A stretch of 13,779 nt of DNA from Methanobacteriota archaeon (GTDB lineage: Archaea > Thermoplasmatota > Thermoplasmata > RBG-16-68-12). Location: NCBI GenBank assembly GCA_005878665.1, contig VBLR01000156.1:1-13779 (forward strand). The letters run 5' to 3'. Below, piece after piece: positions 7,185 through 13,268 of this stretch; position 1 is the first letter of the stretch, and the number at the start of each line of letters is the position of its first letter. The notes under the pieces were generated by a model that searched no databases, was not told where the DNA came from, and saw only the letters and a program-made list of their open reading frames with translations. The translations under genes and the position numbers were made by a program.

Positions 7185-7212
7185 TTAGACTTCCTGGTCG
7201 CGAGTCGGCACC

Positions 7213-7236
7213 CGGGTCCGTTCGAACGGTTGCCCG
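7213..7236 (-). terminator. GC-rich stem-loop just after the coiled-coil gene
   Basis: The 12-base palindrome CCGTTCGAACGG (7218-7229) is flanked by CGGG and CCCG arms (7213-7216 and 7233-7236) and starts one base past the stop codon at 7238-7240. No T-run follows directly, so it may protect the 3' end or slow the polymerase instead of terminating alone. Confidence 0.35.
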
Positions 7237-7237
7237 T

Positions 7238-8101
7238 TCAAAGGTACCCGGACTTTTGCAACGTGAGGAGGTCCTCCGTCGACAGCTTCTCCCCCTTCTT
7301 GAACCGTTCGAAGATGAGTTCCGCCTCTTTCTTCGCGTCGACTTCTTCGGCGACTTCCTCGGTCACACCGCGGCTCTTCATCCAGATCCCGTGGATGATC
7401 TTGTCGTAGTCGTGGACCTGGCGGATGTGCTCGATGTGCTTGCGATGCTCCTCGTCCGCGAGCATCTTCGTCTTGATGAACTCCTCTTGGGCCCGGTCCG
7501 CCTCGCGGCGCAGGTTGTCCCCTTGCTCGTACAGCGCCGTCATCTGATCGTGCTCCGCCTGGGCCTTCTCCGCGAGTTCGGAGACGCGCCTGTGAGCGTC
7601 CTCCGCGAGGTCTCGCGCGGCTTTCAGTTCCTCTTTCATCTTCCGGACGTCTTCGTTCTCTTCGAGCGACTTCTCCAGTTTCTTGACCTCCGATTGAAGG
7701 CGTTGGATGTCGTCGATGAGCGCGCGCTCCTTGTCGACCGTCAGGACGGAGGTCATCTGTCGGAACTCGAGGCGCTTCAGCTCCTGCTGGAGCTTTCCAA
7801 GCGGCACGGCGCCGCGGGGGAGCTTCCTCCGCTTCAGATCCGAGAGTTGGTCTTGGAGCTCGTTCACCCGCCGATTGTAGCGGTCGCGTTCCTCCTTCGC
7901 GGCCTTGACCTGGGCGTTCAGCTCGTCCCGCTGGATCCGGTGTTGGGTCGCCTCGTCGACGAGCGTCCGGACCTGCGCGTTCAGCGCGTCGCGCTTCTCC
8001 ACCCATTCCCGCGTCTTGTCGTTCAACTCGTCGCGGCGCCGACGGTGGCGTTCCGCCTCTTGGTTCTCTCGCTCCCGCTTCAGCTGTAGCTCATCCAGCA
8101 C
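7238..8101 (-). CDS. Archaeal coiled-coil protein (SMC-like helical rod), unknown function
   Basis: 287 residues from GTG 8101. Nearly the whole chain (1-235) is charged heptad-pattern helix. It includes the spaced repeats RDELN at 23-27, RDALN at 37-41 and RDELN at 58-62, 14 and 21 residues apart, which keeps heptad register. A break at about 94-102 (LPRGAVPLG) could be a hairpin turn between two helical arms. The C-terminus (about 238-287) is a compact segment ending in GEKLSTEDLLTLQKSG. Euryarchaea carry similar proteins, often misannotated as phosphoserine phosphatase or chromosome segregation ATPase; there is no catalytic motif of either here. The open frame extends to 8443, but GTG 8101 is preferred because a TATA box (8152-8159) and a GAGAGG ribosome-binding stretch precede it. 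It is divergent from the receptor-GTPase cluster. Confidence 0.85.
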   Translation of the reverse strand: MLDELQLKRERENQEAERHRRRRDELNDKTREWVEKRDALNAQVRTLVDEATQHRIQRDELNAQVKAAKEERDRYNRRVNELQDQLSDLKRRKLPRGAVPLGKLQQELKRLEFRQMTSVLTVDKERALIDDIQRLQSEVKKLEKSLEENEDVRKMKEELKAARDLAEDAHRRVSELAEKAQAEHDQMTALYEQGDNLRREADRAQEEFIKTKMLADEEHRKHIEHIRQVHDYDKIIHGIWMKSRGVTEEVAEEVDAKKEAELIFERFKKGEKLSTEDLLTLQKSGYL

Positions 8102-8151
8102 CGAAACCCTCTCAAGACCGGCTGGTGGGAAGTTGCGAAGAAACCCTCGGC

Positions 8152-8159
8152 TTATAAAA
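8152..8159 (-). promoter_or_regulatory. TATA box of the coiled-coil gene
   Basis: TTTTATAA on the minus strand, about 51-58 bases before GTG 8101. It predicts a leader of about 25 bases containing GAGAGG, and rules out the upstream starts that would lie inside or beyond the promoter. Confidence 0.7.
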
Positions 8160-8218
8160 CTTCCCGCGCGTGTTCTCGGAATCCGGAAGGAACGCATCCG
8201 ATAACGGGGTCGCAAACT

Positions 8219-8226
8219 CAAATAGC
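8219..8226 (+). promoter_or_regulatory. TATA-like box of the receptor-TPR-GTPase operon
   Basis: CAAATAGC, centred about 31 bases before GTG 8253, fits a leaderless transcript. It lies 60 bases from the divergent TATA box at 8152-8159, so regulators bound between them could control both directions. Confidence 0.45.
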
Positions 8227-8252
8227 GTCCGACCAATCGTAACCGGGGTTCC

Positions 8253-9656
8253 GTGATCCGCATCGCGTTCGTCGGGTTCCTCGTCCTCCTCGCGATCATG
8301 GTGGAAACGGCGGCCCCGGCGTTCGCGGCCTGGAGTCCGTCGCCCTCGCCGAGCACCACGAGTTTTGGCCTTGGGCTCGCGGCGGACCGGATGGCCGCGG
8401 AGCGGAACGAGACGATCACGTATACGATCTGGCTGAACGTCACCGGCGGCGGTCACCTCCAGCTCGTCAGCGTGAACCTCACCGTGGATCCCGACCTCGC
8501 CTTGGCGGGCGCCGCGATTACGATCCCGTTCTCCTGCGGGACGATCACGTCAAACGTGACGTTCGCGGAGTGGCAATGCAGCTTCCTGAAGTCCGGCCGT
8601 TCCTACGTGTGGTCCGTGCCGGCCGTCGTGGACGCGAACGCGACGCGAGGTCGAACCGTGACGGCGGTCGCGCAGGCGATCGAGCTCGGGGGCGGCCCGG
8701 CCACGCCGAGGACGGCTCAATCGAGGGTGTGGATCCTCTTGGGCGTCCTCGAGCTCCAGCTCGTCGCGAGTGACCTACTCTGGCATCCTCCGGCGCCCCC
8801 CGTCCTCGGCAGTCGGATTCAGTTCACGGTCAACGTGACGAACATCATCCCGACGACGGTCGATCCGTCGGATGCGCGGAACCTGACGGCGTACAACGTA
8901 TCGATCGCGATCGGCATCAGTCCCTTCCTCGATGTGGGGAATGGGAGCTGGCGTTCCTTCCCCCGGACCAACCTGACTCCGAGCGAAAACATCAACGTGA
9001 CCTTCACCGCCATCGTGAACGCCAACGCGACGGTCGGGGATCCCATCTGGGTCAACGCGACCGTCGTCTACGAGGACATCTCGAACCGATCCATCGGCCC
9101 GAAGTTCGATCAGCTGGTCTTCACCGTCCAGGCCCCGCCTCCTCTTCGGACCGATCTCACCTCGGTCCTCGCGGTCCTGGCCTTCGCCCTCCTGGCCATC
9201 CTGGCGGCCACTCTGATCGCCCCGGTCCTCGGGGAACGGAATCTCGTGATCGACGAGGTGTTCCTCGTGCACCGGAGCGGGATCCTGATCCAGCATCTGA
9301 GCCGCGGCCCGGGCTTGCGGAAAGACGACGATCTCGTCGCCTCCATGTTCTTGGCGATCCAGGAGTTCGTGCGCGATTCGTTTCACACGAAGGCCACCCT
9401 CGACGAACTGTCGTTCGCCGGCCGGAAGGCCGCGGTCCTCCGCGGCCGGCATCTGGTGCTCGCGGCACTCGTCTCCCGCGGCAGCCCGCGCTATCTCTTC
9501 CCTCAGTTGAAGGCCGCGGAGCGCGCCCTGGAGAAAGCCCATGGCCCGGCGCTCGTCGACTGGGACGGTCGTGTCGCGAGCCTGGATCAGGCGGGGCCGG
9601 TCCTCGAATCGTTCCTGGCCGGAGGCTTCCGGAGAATGCCCGGGAGGTGGCGATGA
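8253..9656 (+). CDS. Receptor-like single-pass protein: glycosylated exterior domain, cytoplasmic Roadblock/longin-like domain
   Basis: 467 residues. A signal peptide (1-26, ending APAFAA) leads into an exterior region of about 28-300. This is rich in beta-type sequence, resembling archaeal S-layer or adhesion Ig-like domains, and carries 14 N-X-S/T sequons (Asn52, 62, 75, 101, 129, 194, 210, 215, 230, 240, 248, 258, 268, 278). One membrane helix spans about 302-326. The cytoplasmic part (330-467) has no sequon and contains IDEVFLVHRSGILIQHLSR, then DDDLVASMFLAIQEFVRDSF, then a strand pair around 385-408. That alternation of strands and helix is what I compare to Roadblock/LC7 or longin-like domains, which often act with small GTPases; the comparison is tentative. 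The gene heads the cluster with a TPR protein and a GTPase. GTG 8253 is chosen because it gives the signal peptide and fits the TATA-like box. Confidence 0.85.
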   Translation: MIRIAFVGFLVLLAIMVETAAPAFAAWSPSPSPSTTSFGLGLAADRMAAERNETITYTIWLNVTGGGHLQLVSVNLTVDPDLALAGAAITIPFSCGTITSNVTFAEWQCSFLKSGRSYVWSVPAVVDANATRGRTVTAVAQAIELGGGPATPRTAQSRVWILLGVLELQLVASDLLWHPPAPPVLGSRIQFTVNVTNIIPTTVDPSDARNLTAYNVSIAIGISPFLDVGNGSWRSFPRTNLTPSENINVTFTAIVNANATVGDPIWVNATVVYEDISNRSIGPKFDQLVFTVQAPPPLRTDLTSVLAVLAFALLAILAATLIAPVLGERNLVIDEVFLVHRSGILIQHLSRGPGLRKDDDLVASMFLAIQEFVRDSFHTKATLDELSFAGRKAAVLRGRHLVLAALVSRGSPRYLFPQLKAAERALEKAHGPALVDWDGRVASLDQAGPVLESFLAGGFRRMPGRWR

Positions 9657-9784
9657 TGCGCGAGCCTCGCGCGCCGCACGGCCTGAGGATCTCTGCATCC
9701 GTGCGTCCAAAGCCGGCCGCGAACCGCCCCGGGCCCCGTCCGGCAACGGCCCGCTCCGTCCGGGGGTGCCCGCGTGGGGATTGA
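9653..9784 (+). CDS. Possible 43-residue linking ORF (doubtful)
   Basis: The ATG at 9653 overlaps the receptor stop codon in ATGA, and the TGA at 9782-9784 lies 11 bases inside the TPR gene, so the frame spans the whole 117-base gap. The product would be Arg/Pro-rich with no recognisable fold. Third positions are mostly G or C, but the whole region is GC-rich, so this is weak evidence. It could be a translated coupling peptide or a chance opening. Confidence 0.22.
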   Translation: MMREPRAPHGLRISASVRPKPAANRPGPRPATARSVRGCPRGD

Positions 9785-10040
9785 ACGCCCGGACACCGCC
9801 TCCCTGGTCCGGCAGCGACTCCTGGCGAACGCGGACGACGTCGATGCCCTCTTTGTCCTCGCCGCCCTTCGGGCTCAGGAAGGCTATCTGGAGGAAGGCT
9901 TGACGATCCTCGACCGCGTGCTCCGGATCGACCCGCGATACCCGGGCGCCTGGCGGTTCAAGGCGAAACTCCACCGAATGCAAGGAGAGACGGCCGCCGA
10001 ACAATCCGCGCGGCGGCGGGCCGAGGACACGGAGCGATGA
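9774..10040 (+). CDS. Small TPR-like adaptor protein
   Basis: 88 residues. Residues 23-56 match the tetratricopeptide pattern (ALFVLAALRAQEGYLEEGL, then ILDRVLRIDPRYP), with the typical Gly/Tyr/Leu and Asp-Pro positions. A second partial repeat follows at 57-88, starting GAWRFKAKLHRMQGE. TPR units bind partner proteins, so an adaptor role between receptor and GTPase is a reasonable inference. The GTG start at 9774 is used because a TGA at 9684 closes the frame upstream and no other usual start is present; a GGGGGTG stretch sits just before it. The stop overlaps the GTPase start in ATGA, indicating translational coupling. The protein is short for a TPR scaffold, with about one and a half to two repeats. 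Confidence 0.75.
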   Translation: MGIERPDTASLVRQRLLANADDVDALFVLAALRAQEGYLEEGLTILDRVLRIDPRYPGAWRFKAKLHRMQGETAAEQSARRRAEDTER

Positions 10041-10582
10041 CGATGCCCACGGAAATCATGAAGGTGAAGATCTGCATGGCCGGGGAAGGCGCCGTCGGCA
10101 AGACCTCCCTCATCCGCCGGTACGTGCTGGACCAGTACGACGACCGCTACATCGCGACGCTCGGCACGAAGATCACGAAGAAGAGCGTGACCGTCGCCAA
10201 TCCGGGAGGGCCGGACCCGCTCCAGGCCGACGTGATCCTCTGGGATATCATGGGCACGTCGACCGTGCGGGAGCTGCTGAAGGAGGCCTACTACCACGGG
10301 GCCCAGGGCATCCTCGCGGTCGCCGACCTGACCCGGCGGGACACGCTCATTGCCCTCGACGAATGGGCGCGCTCGATCCGCTCCGTCGCGGGTGACATCC
10401 CGACGTATGGCGTAGTCAACAAGGCGGACCTCCAGAAGGAGCGGGCCCTTCCTCCCGCGGAGATCGAGTCGTTCTTCCGGCAGCGCCGGTGGCCCTGGTC
10501 GTACGCGAGCGCCAAGACCGGGGCCGGCGTGCCCGAGACGTTCGTCGGAATCGTGAAACACGTCCTGTCGAGCCGGTCCTGA
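10037..10582 (+). CDS. Rab/Ras-like small GTPase
   Basis: 181 residues with all nucleotide-binding motifs in order: P-loop GEGAVGKTS at 16-24, switch I with Thr41 and Thr44 (YIATLGTKI), G3 as WDIMGT at 69-74, NKAD at 128-131 and SAK at 158-160. The YYHGAQGILAVADLTRRDT segment (85-103) closely follows the Rab family pattern. In most Rab/Ras proteins G3 reads DTAGQ, and the Gln drives hydrolysis; here Thr74 takes its place, so intrinsic hydrolysis may be slow or depend on a partner. There is no C-terminal Cys for lipidation, so membrane recruitment would need a partner such as the receptor's cytoplasmic domain. It overlaps the TPR gene by four bases. The start could be ATG 10037 or ATG 10043. 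Confidence 0.93.
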   Translation: MTMPTEIMKVKICMAGEGAVGKTSLIRRYVLDQYDDRYIATLGTKITKKSVTVANPGGPDPLQADVILWDIMGTSTVRELLKEAYYHGAQGILAVADLTRRDTLIALDEWARSIRSVAGDIPTYGVVNKADLQKERALPPAEIESFFRQRRWPWSYASAKTGAGVPETFVGIVKHVLSSRS

Positions 10583-10583
10583 A

Positions 10584-11861
10584 CTACGCGATCCGCCAGC
10601 GACGGTGGGCCTCCGCGCCCTTCGTGAAACAGTAGTGGACCGTGTTGAACTCGTCCCGCATCGCGCCGACGTCCGGGGCGACCCTCTCCGGCGATTCGTG
10701 CTTCACCGCGACGCGGGCGAAGAGCTCGGCGACCTCGCCCATCTGAGATTCCCTCATTCCGAGACGCGTGAGCTCTTGGGTGCCGAGCCGGATGCCGCTC
10801 GGCTTGACCGGGGACGTGTCCCAGGGGAGGAGGTTCTTGTTCGTGATGATGTTCGCCTTCTCCAGGTCCCCGGCGACCTTCGCGCCGCCGCCGAGGGACG
10901 CGACATCGAGGGCGATCGCGTGGCTCTCCGTGAAGCCGTGCTTCTCCGCGAGGACCTTGATCCCCCGCTCGTGGAGTCCGTGGGCGAGGGCCTTCGCGTT
11001 CCGGACGATCTGCGCGGCATAGTCGCGGCCGAACTCCAGGAATTCCGCGAGCGTGATCCCGAGGGCCGCCATCGCATGGAGGTGGTGGTTCGACACGACG
11101 CCGGGGAAGACGGCCCGTTGCAGGCGCTTGATGAATTTCTCGTCTTCGGAATCGGAGAGGAGGATCCCGTGCTGGGGTCCCGGGAGCGTCTTGTGGGTCG
11201 AGCCGGTGAGCACGTCGGCGCCCTCGTGGAGCGGGTCCTGGAACTGTCCGCCCGCGATGAGGCCCATCACATGTGCGCCGTCGTACCAGACGTGGCAGCC
11301 GGCTTCTTGGAACGCGTCCTGCAACTCCCGCAGCGGCGTCGGGAACAGGAAGACGCTTTGCCCGAACGCGGCGACCTTCGGCTTCACGAGCCGGAGCAGC
11401 TTCGCCGTCCCGTCGACGTCGATGTTCATCCGCTCGACGTCGAAGGGATAGTTCACGTTGTTCACCCCGCGCATCCCCGCGGCCCCGAACTTCGCGGAGC
11501 TGATGTGGGCCCCGTGGCTCAGGGCCACGGACGTCATGATGTCCCCCGGTTCGAGGAGGGCAAAGTACACGGCCATGTTCGCGACCGTGCCGCTGATGAG
11601 CCGCGGGTCCATGTGCCTCACGCGGAAGAGCTTCTTGGCGAGGGCCACGACCCGGTCCTCGACCTCGTCGACGAAGGCGTTGCCCTGGTAGTACCGCTCG
11701 TGCGGGAGGCCTTCCGCGTAGCGGTCGCCGAAGTCCGACACGAGCATTTCCCGCGCCAGCGGACTGAGCACGTTCTCCGACGCGATCATCGGGAGGGATT
11801 TCGCGAACCACGCATGGTGGCGGTCCACCTGTTCGTTGATGAAGGCGACGTCCTCGTTCAT
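10584..11861 (-). CDS. glyA: Serine hydroxymethyltransferase
   Basis: 425 residues. The enzyme interconverts serine and glycine using pyridoxal phosphate and a pterin carrier (tetrahydrofolate or tetrahydromethanopterin; the sequence alone does not settle which), feeding one-carbon units. Hallmarks are MIASENVLSP at 25-34, YYQGNAFVDEVE at 58-69, SHGAHISS at 115-122, YDGAHVMGLIAGGQFQDPL at 193-211 and the cofactor-lysine motif TGSTHKTLPGPQ at 219-230 with Lys224. This is the archaeal form of the motif; bacterial enzymes usually read TTTTHKTLRGPR. A TATA box at 11887-11897 lies about 30 bases before ATG 11861, so the transcript is probably leaderless and separate from mat, which ends 49 bases upstream. 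Its stop codon is one base from the convergent GTPase stop. Confidence 0.97.
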   Translation of the reverse strand: MNEDVAFINEQVDRHHAWFAKSLPMIASENVLSPLAREMLVSDFGDRYAEGLPHERYYQGNAFVDEVEDRVVALAKKLFRVRHMDPRLISGTVANMAVYFALLEPGDIMTSVALSHGAHISSAKFGAAGMRGVNNVNYPFDVERMNIDVDGTAKLLRLVKPKVAAFGQSVFLFPTPLRELQDAFQEAGCHVWYDGAHVMGLIAGGQFQDPLHEGADVLTGSTHKTLPGPQHGILLSDSEDEKFIKRLQRAVFPGVVSNHHLHAMAALGITLAEFLEFGRDYAAQIVRNAKALAHGLHERGIKVLAEKHGFTESHAIALDVASLGGGAKVAGDLEKANIITNKNLLPWDTSPVKPSGIRLGTQELTRLGMRESQMGEVAELFARVAVKHESPERVAPDVGAMRDEFNTVHYCFTKGAEAHRRWRIA

Positions 11862-11886
11862 GCGGACCGGGAGTGAACCGCCGGGC

Positions 11887-11897
11887 GGATAAATACG
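11887..11897 (-). promoter_or_regulatory. TATA box of glyA
   Basis: CGTATTTATCC on the minus strand, centred about 31 bases before ATG 11861. The spacing fits leaderless initiation. Confidence 0.65.
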
Positions 11898-11910
11898 TTG
11901 ACTCGCGCGG

Positions 11911-13107
11911 CTAGAAGCAGTGGACCTTGCCCTCGACGATGCGCTCCGTCATCTTGTAGATCTTCTCGAGCTCCTCGTCGATCAGGGCCTCCGCGTCTTT
12001 CTGGAGCGAGCTGAGGTGTGTGCCCTTCTCCGGGATGATCTGGGCGGTCGCCGCCTGCGGCTCGTCGATCGGGTTCCCGATCTGGGAGACGATGCGGACC
12101 CAGACCTCCTTGACCTTGCCCTGGTGCTCGCGGACGAGGCGGTCCGCGATGTCGAACGAGAGGAGGTTGTACAGCTTGCCGACGTGGGTGACGGGATTCT
12201 TGCCGGCCGCGGCCTCCATGGACATCGGTCGGTACGGGGTGATGAGGCCGCTGACGCGGTTCCCGCGCCCGACGCTGCCGTCATCCCCGTTCTCCCAGGA
12301 TAGCCCGGTGACCGTGAGATAGAAAATCCCGGAGTCGTAATTGTCGCCCGTGTTGATGTCCACTTTCACGGTCCGGTCCGTGAACTTCACCGCATTGTCT
12401 AGAAGCCGCTCCCGGAGTTCCTCGACCACGCTCTGGTAGTGGTCCTTGTCCGGGACGTACTTGTCCACGAACGCCGCGGCGACCGTGAGTCGCATCGCGT
12501 CGTCGTGGCGAACCCCCATGACCTTGATGTCTTGCCCGACTTCCTTCAGGTCCTTCTTCAGCGGCCCGTTGATCAGGTGCTCCGTCTCCAGGACGACCGT
12601 CTCGAGTTCGGAGAACGGCGCGAATCCAACGCCGAACGAGGTGTCGTTGGCGAGGTGCTTCTGGGTGTCGTACAGGCCGCGGAGGTCGACGGAACCCTGA
12701 CCGATCTTGCAGTCCAACGTCACATCGGCGTCGACGTTGAGGTTCGTGCAGTTCGTCGCGAGGTAATCGTGGGCCGCCTGGATCGCGACCGTGCGGTACG
12801 GGAGGCGTTCGCCGTTGACCATCGTCGTCGCCCGGCCGACCAGGAGGATGTACGCCGGCTCGAGGAACACGCCGCCGCCGAATTTCGGGGCGCTCTGTCC
12901 CCCGACGACCTCGACTTGGTCCGTGTTGTGATGGAGGATGCGACCGAACCGCTGGATGTACATCTTGGAGAGGGCCCGGGAGACGATCTCCGCGAGGCCG
13001 TCGGCGACGCTGTCCGGGTGGCCGATGCCCTTGCGCTCGACGATTTCCGAGCTCTGCTGTTCGATCGGCGTGTGGATGAGTTCTTCGACGTAGATATTTC
13101 GCGCCAC
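11911..13107 (-). CDS. mat: Archaeal-type S-adenosylmethionine synthetase
   Basis: 398 residues, close to the roughly 400 usual for the archaeal class, which is only distantly related to bacterial MetK. It makes S-adenosylmethionine from methionine and ATP. Key motifs are RKGIGHPDS at 25-33, HHNTDQVEVVGGQSAPKFGGG at 59-79, the Asp/Gly-rich DINTGDNYDSG and GDDGSVGRGNRVSGL stretches in the second half, and PMSMEAAAGKNPVTHVGK near the C-terminus. The open frame extends to 13233, but GTG 13107 is the better start: it gives the family-typical ARNIYVEEL beginning, and the TATA box at 13148-13156 lies within the would-be extension. It sits upstream of glyA, so methyl and one-carbon metabolism are adjacent. 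It is divergent from an HTH-CBS regulator. Confidence 0.97.
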   Translation of the reverse strand: MARNIYVEELIHTPIEQQSSEIVERKGIGHPDSVADGLAEIVSRALSKMYIQRFGRILHHNTDQVEVVGGQSAPKFGGGVFLEPAYILLVGRATTMVNGERLPYRTVAIQAAHDYLATNCTNLNVDADVTLDCKIGQGSVDLRGLYDTQKHLANDTSFGVGFAPFSELETVVLETEHLINGPLKKDLKEVGQDIKVMGVRHDDAMRLTVAAAFVDKYVPDKDHYQSVVEELRERLLDNAVKFTDRTVKVDINTGDNYDSGIFYLTVTGLSWENGDDGSVGRGNRVSGLITPYRPMSMEAAAGKNPVTHVGKLYNLLSFDIADRLVREHQGKVKEVWVRIVSQIGNPIDEPQAATAQIIPEKGTHLSSLQKDAEALIDEELEKIYKMTERIVEGKVHCF

Positions 13108-13147
13108 GGAAAGCCCCCGACGGCTGTGCGGCGTGGATGCGGGCGTG

Positions 13148-13156
13148 CATATATGG
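13148..13156 (-). promoter_or_regulatory. TATA box of mat
   Basis: CCATATATG on the minus strand, about 45 bases before GTG 13107. The predicted leader is about 20 bases. No SAM riboswitch-like structure would fit in so short a leader. Confidence 0.6.
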
Positions 13157-13203
13157 CTTTTGTCGCCCGGTCGCGCAACGGCGCGCGGACGCGGAGGAAC
13201 CCG

Positions 13204-13249
13204 GGTCCGTCCCGGATTCGGTCCATTGACCAATCATATGCAACGGTCC
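13204..13249. promoter_or_regulatory. Three GGTCC copies flanking the regulator's TATA box
   Basis: GGTCC occurs at 13204-13208, 13220-13224 and 13245-13249. The middle copy is part of the imperfect palindrome GGTCCATTGACC (13220-13231), directly next to the TATA-like box. This could be an operator for autoregulation or for mat, but copies of so short a word are also expected by chance in GC-rich DNA. Confidence 0.2.
13233..13240 (+). promoter_or_regulatory. TATA-like box of the HTH-CBS regulator
   Basis: ATCATATG, centred about 32 bases before ATG 13269, consistent with a leaderless transcript. Confidence 0.45.
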
Positions 13250-13268
13250 TGAAAATTCCGACAGGAAT

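Larger units (their letters stand above)
6877..7237. other. 361-base stretch without a convincing gene
   Basis: This is visibly more AT-rich than its surroundings. It holds a 9-base direct repeat, GTCGAAATT, at 6944-6952 and 6961-6969; a long inverted repeat with a minus-strand T-run (6970-7041); a TATA-like CTACTTAACA near 7064-7074; and a perfect 6+1+6 palindrome TATACTTAGTATA at 7172-7184. A 50-codon frame without a start codon on the minus strand (7021-7170) has coding-like third positions in its first half, and may be a gene remnant. Only weak short ORFs are present. Confidence 0.5.

Noticed and set aside
7195..7250. Possible tRNA, because of GTTCGAA and GTTCAAA resembling T-loops
   Set aside because: The flanking bases do not form five-base T-stems, and no acceptor stem or anticodon arm can be drawn.
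8102..8443. N-terminal extension of the coiled-coil protein to the ATG at 8443
   Set aside because: It would contain the TATA box at 8152-8159 and overlap the receptor gene; the extension is compositionally unlike the coiled coil.
13108..13233. N-terminal extension of SAM synthetase to the GTG/ATG region at 13233
   Set aside because: The mat TATA box lies inside it, and the added residues are Arg/Pro-rich and absent from the family.
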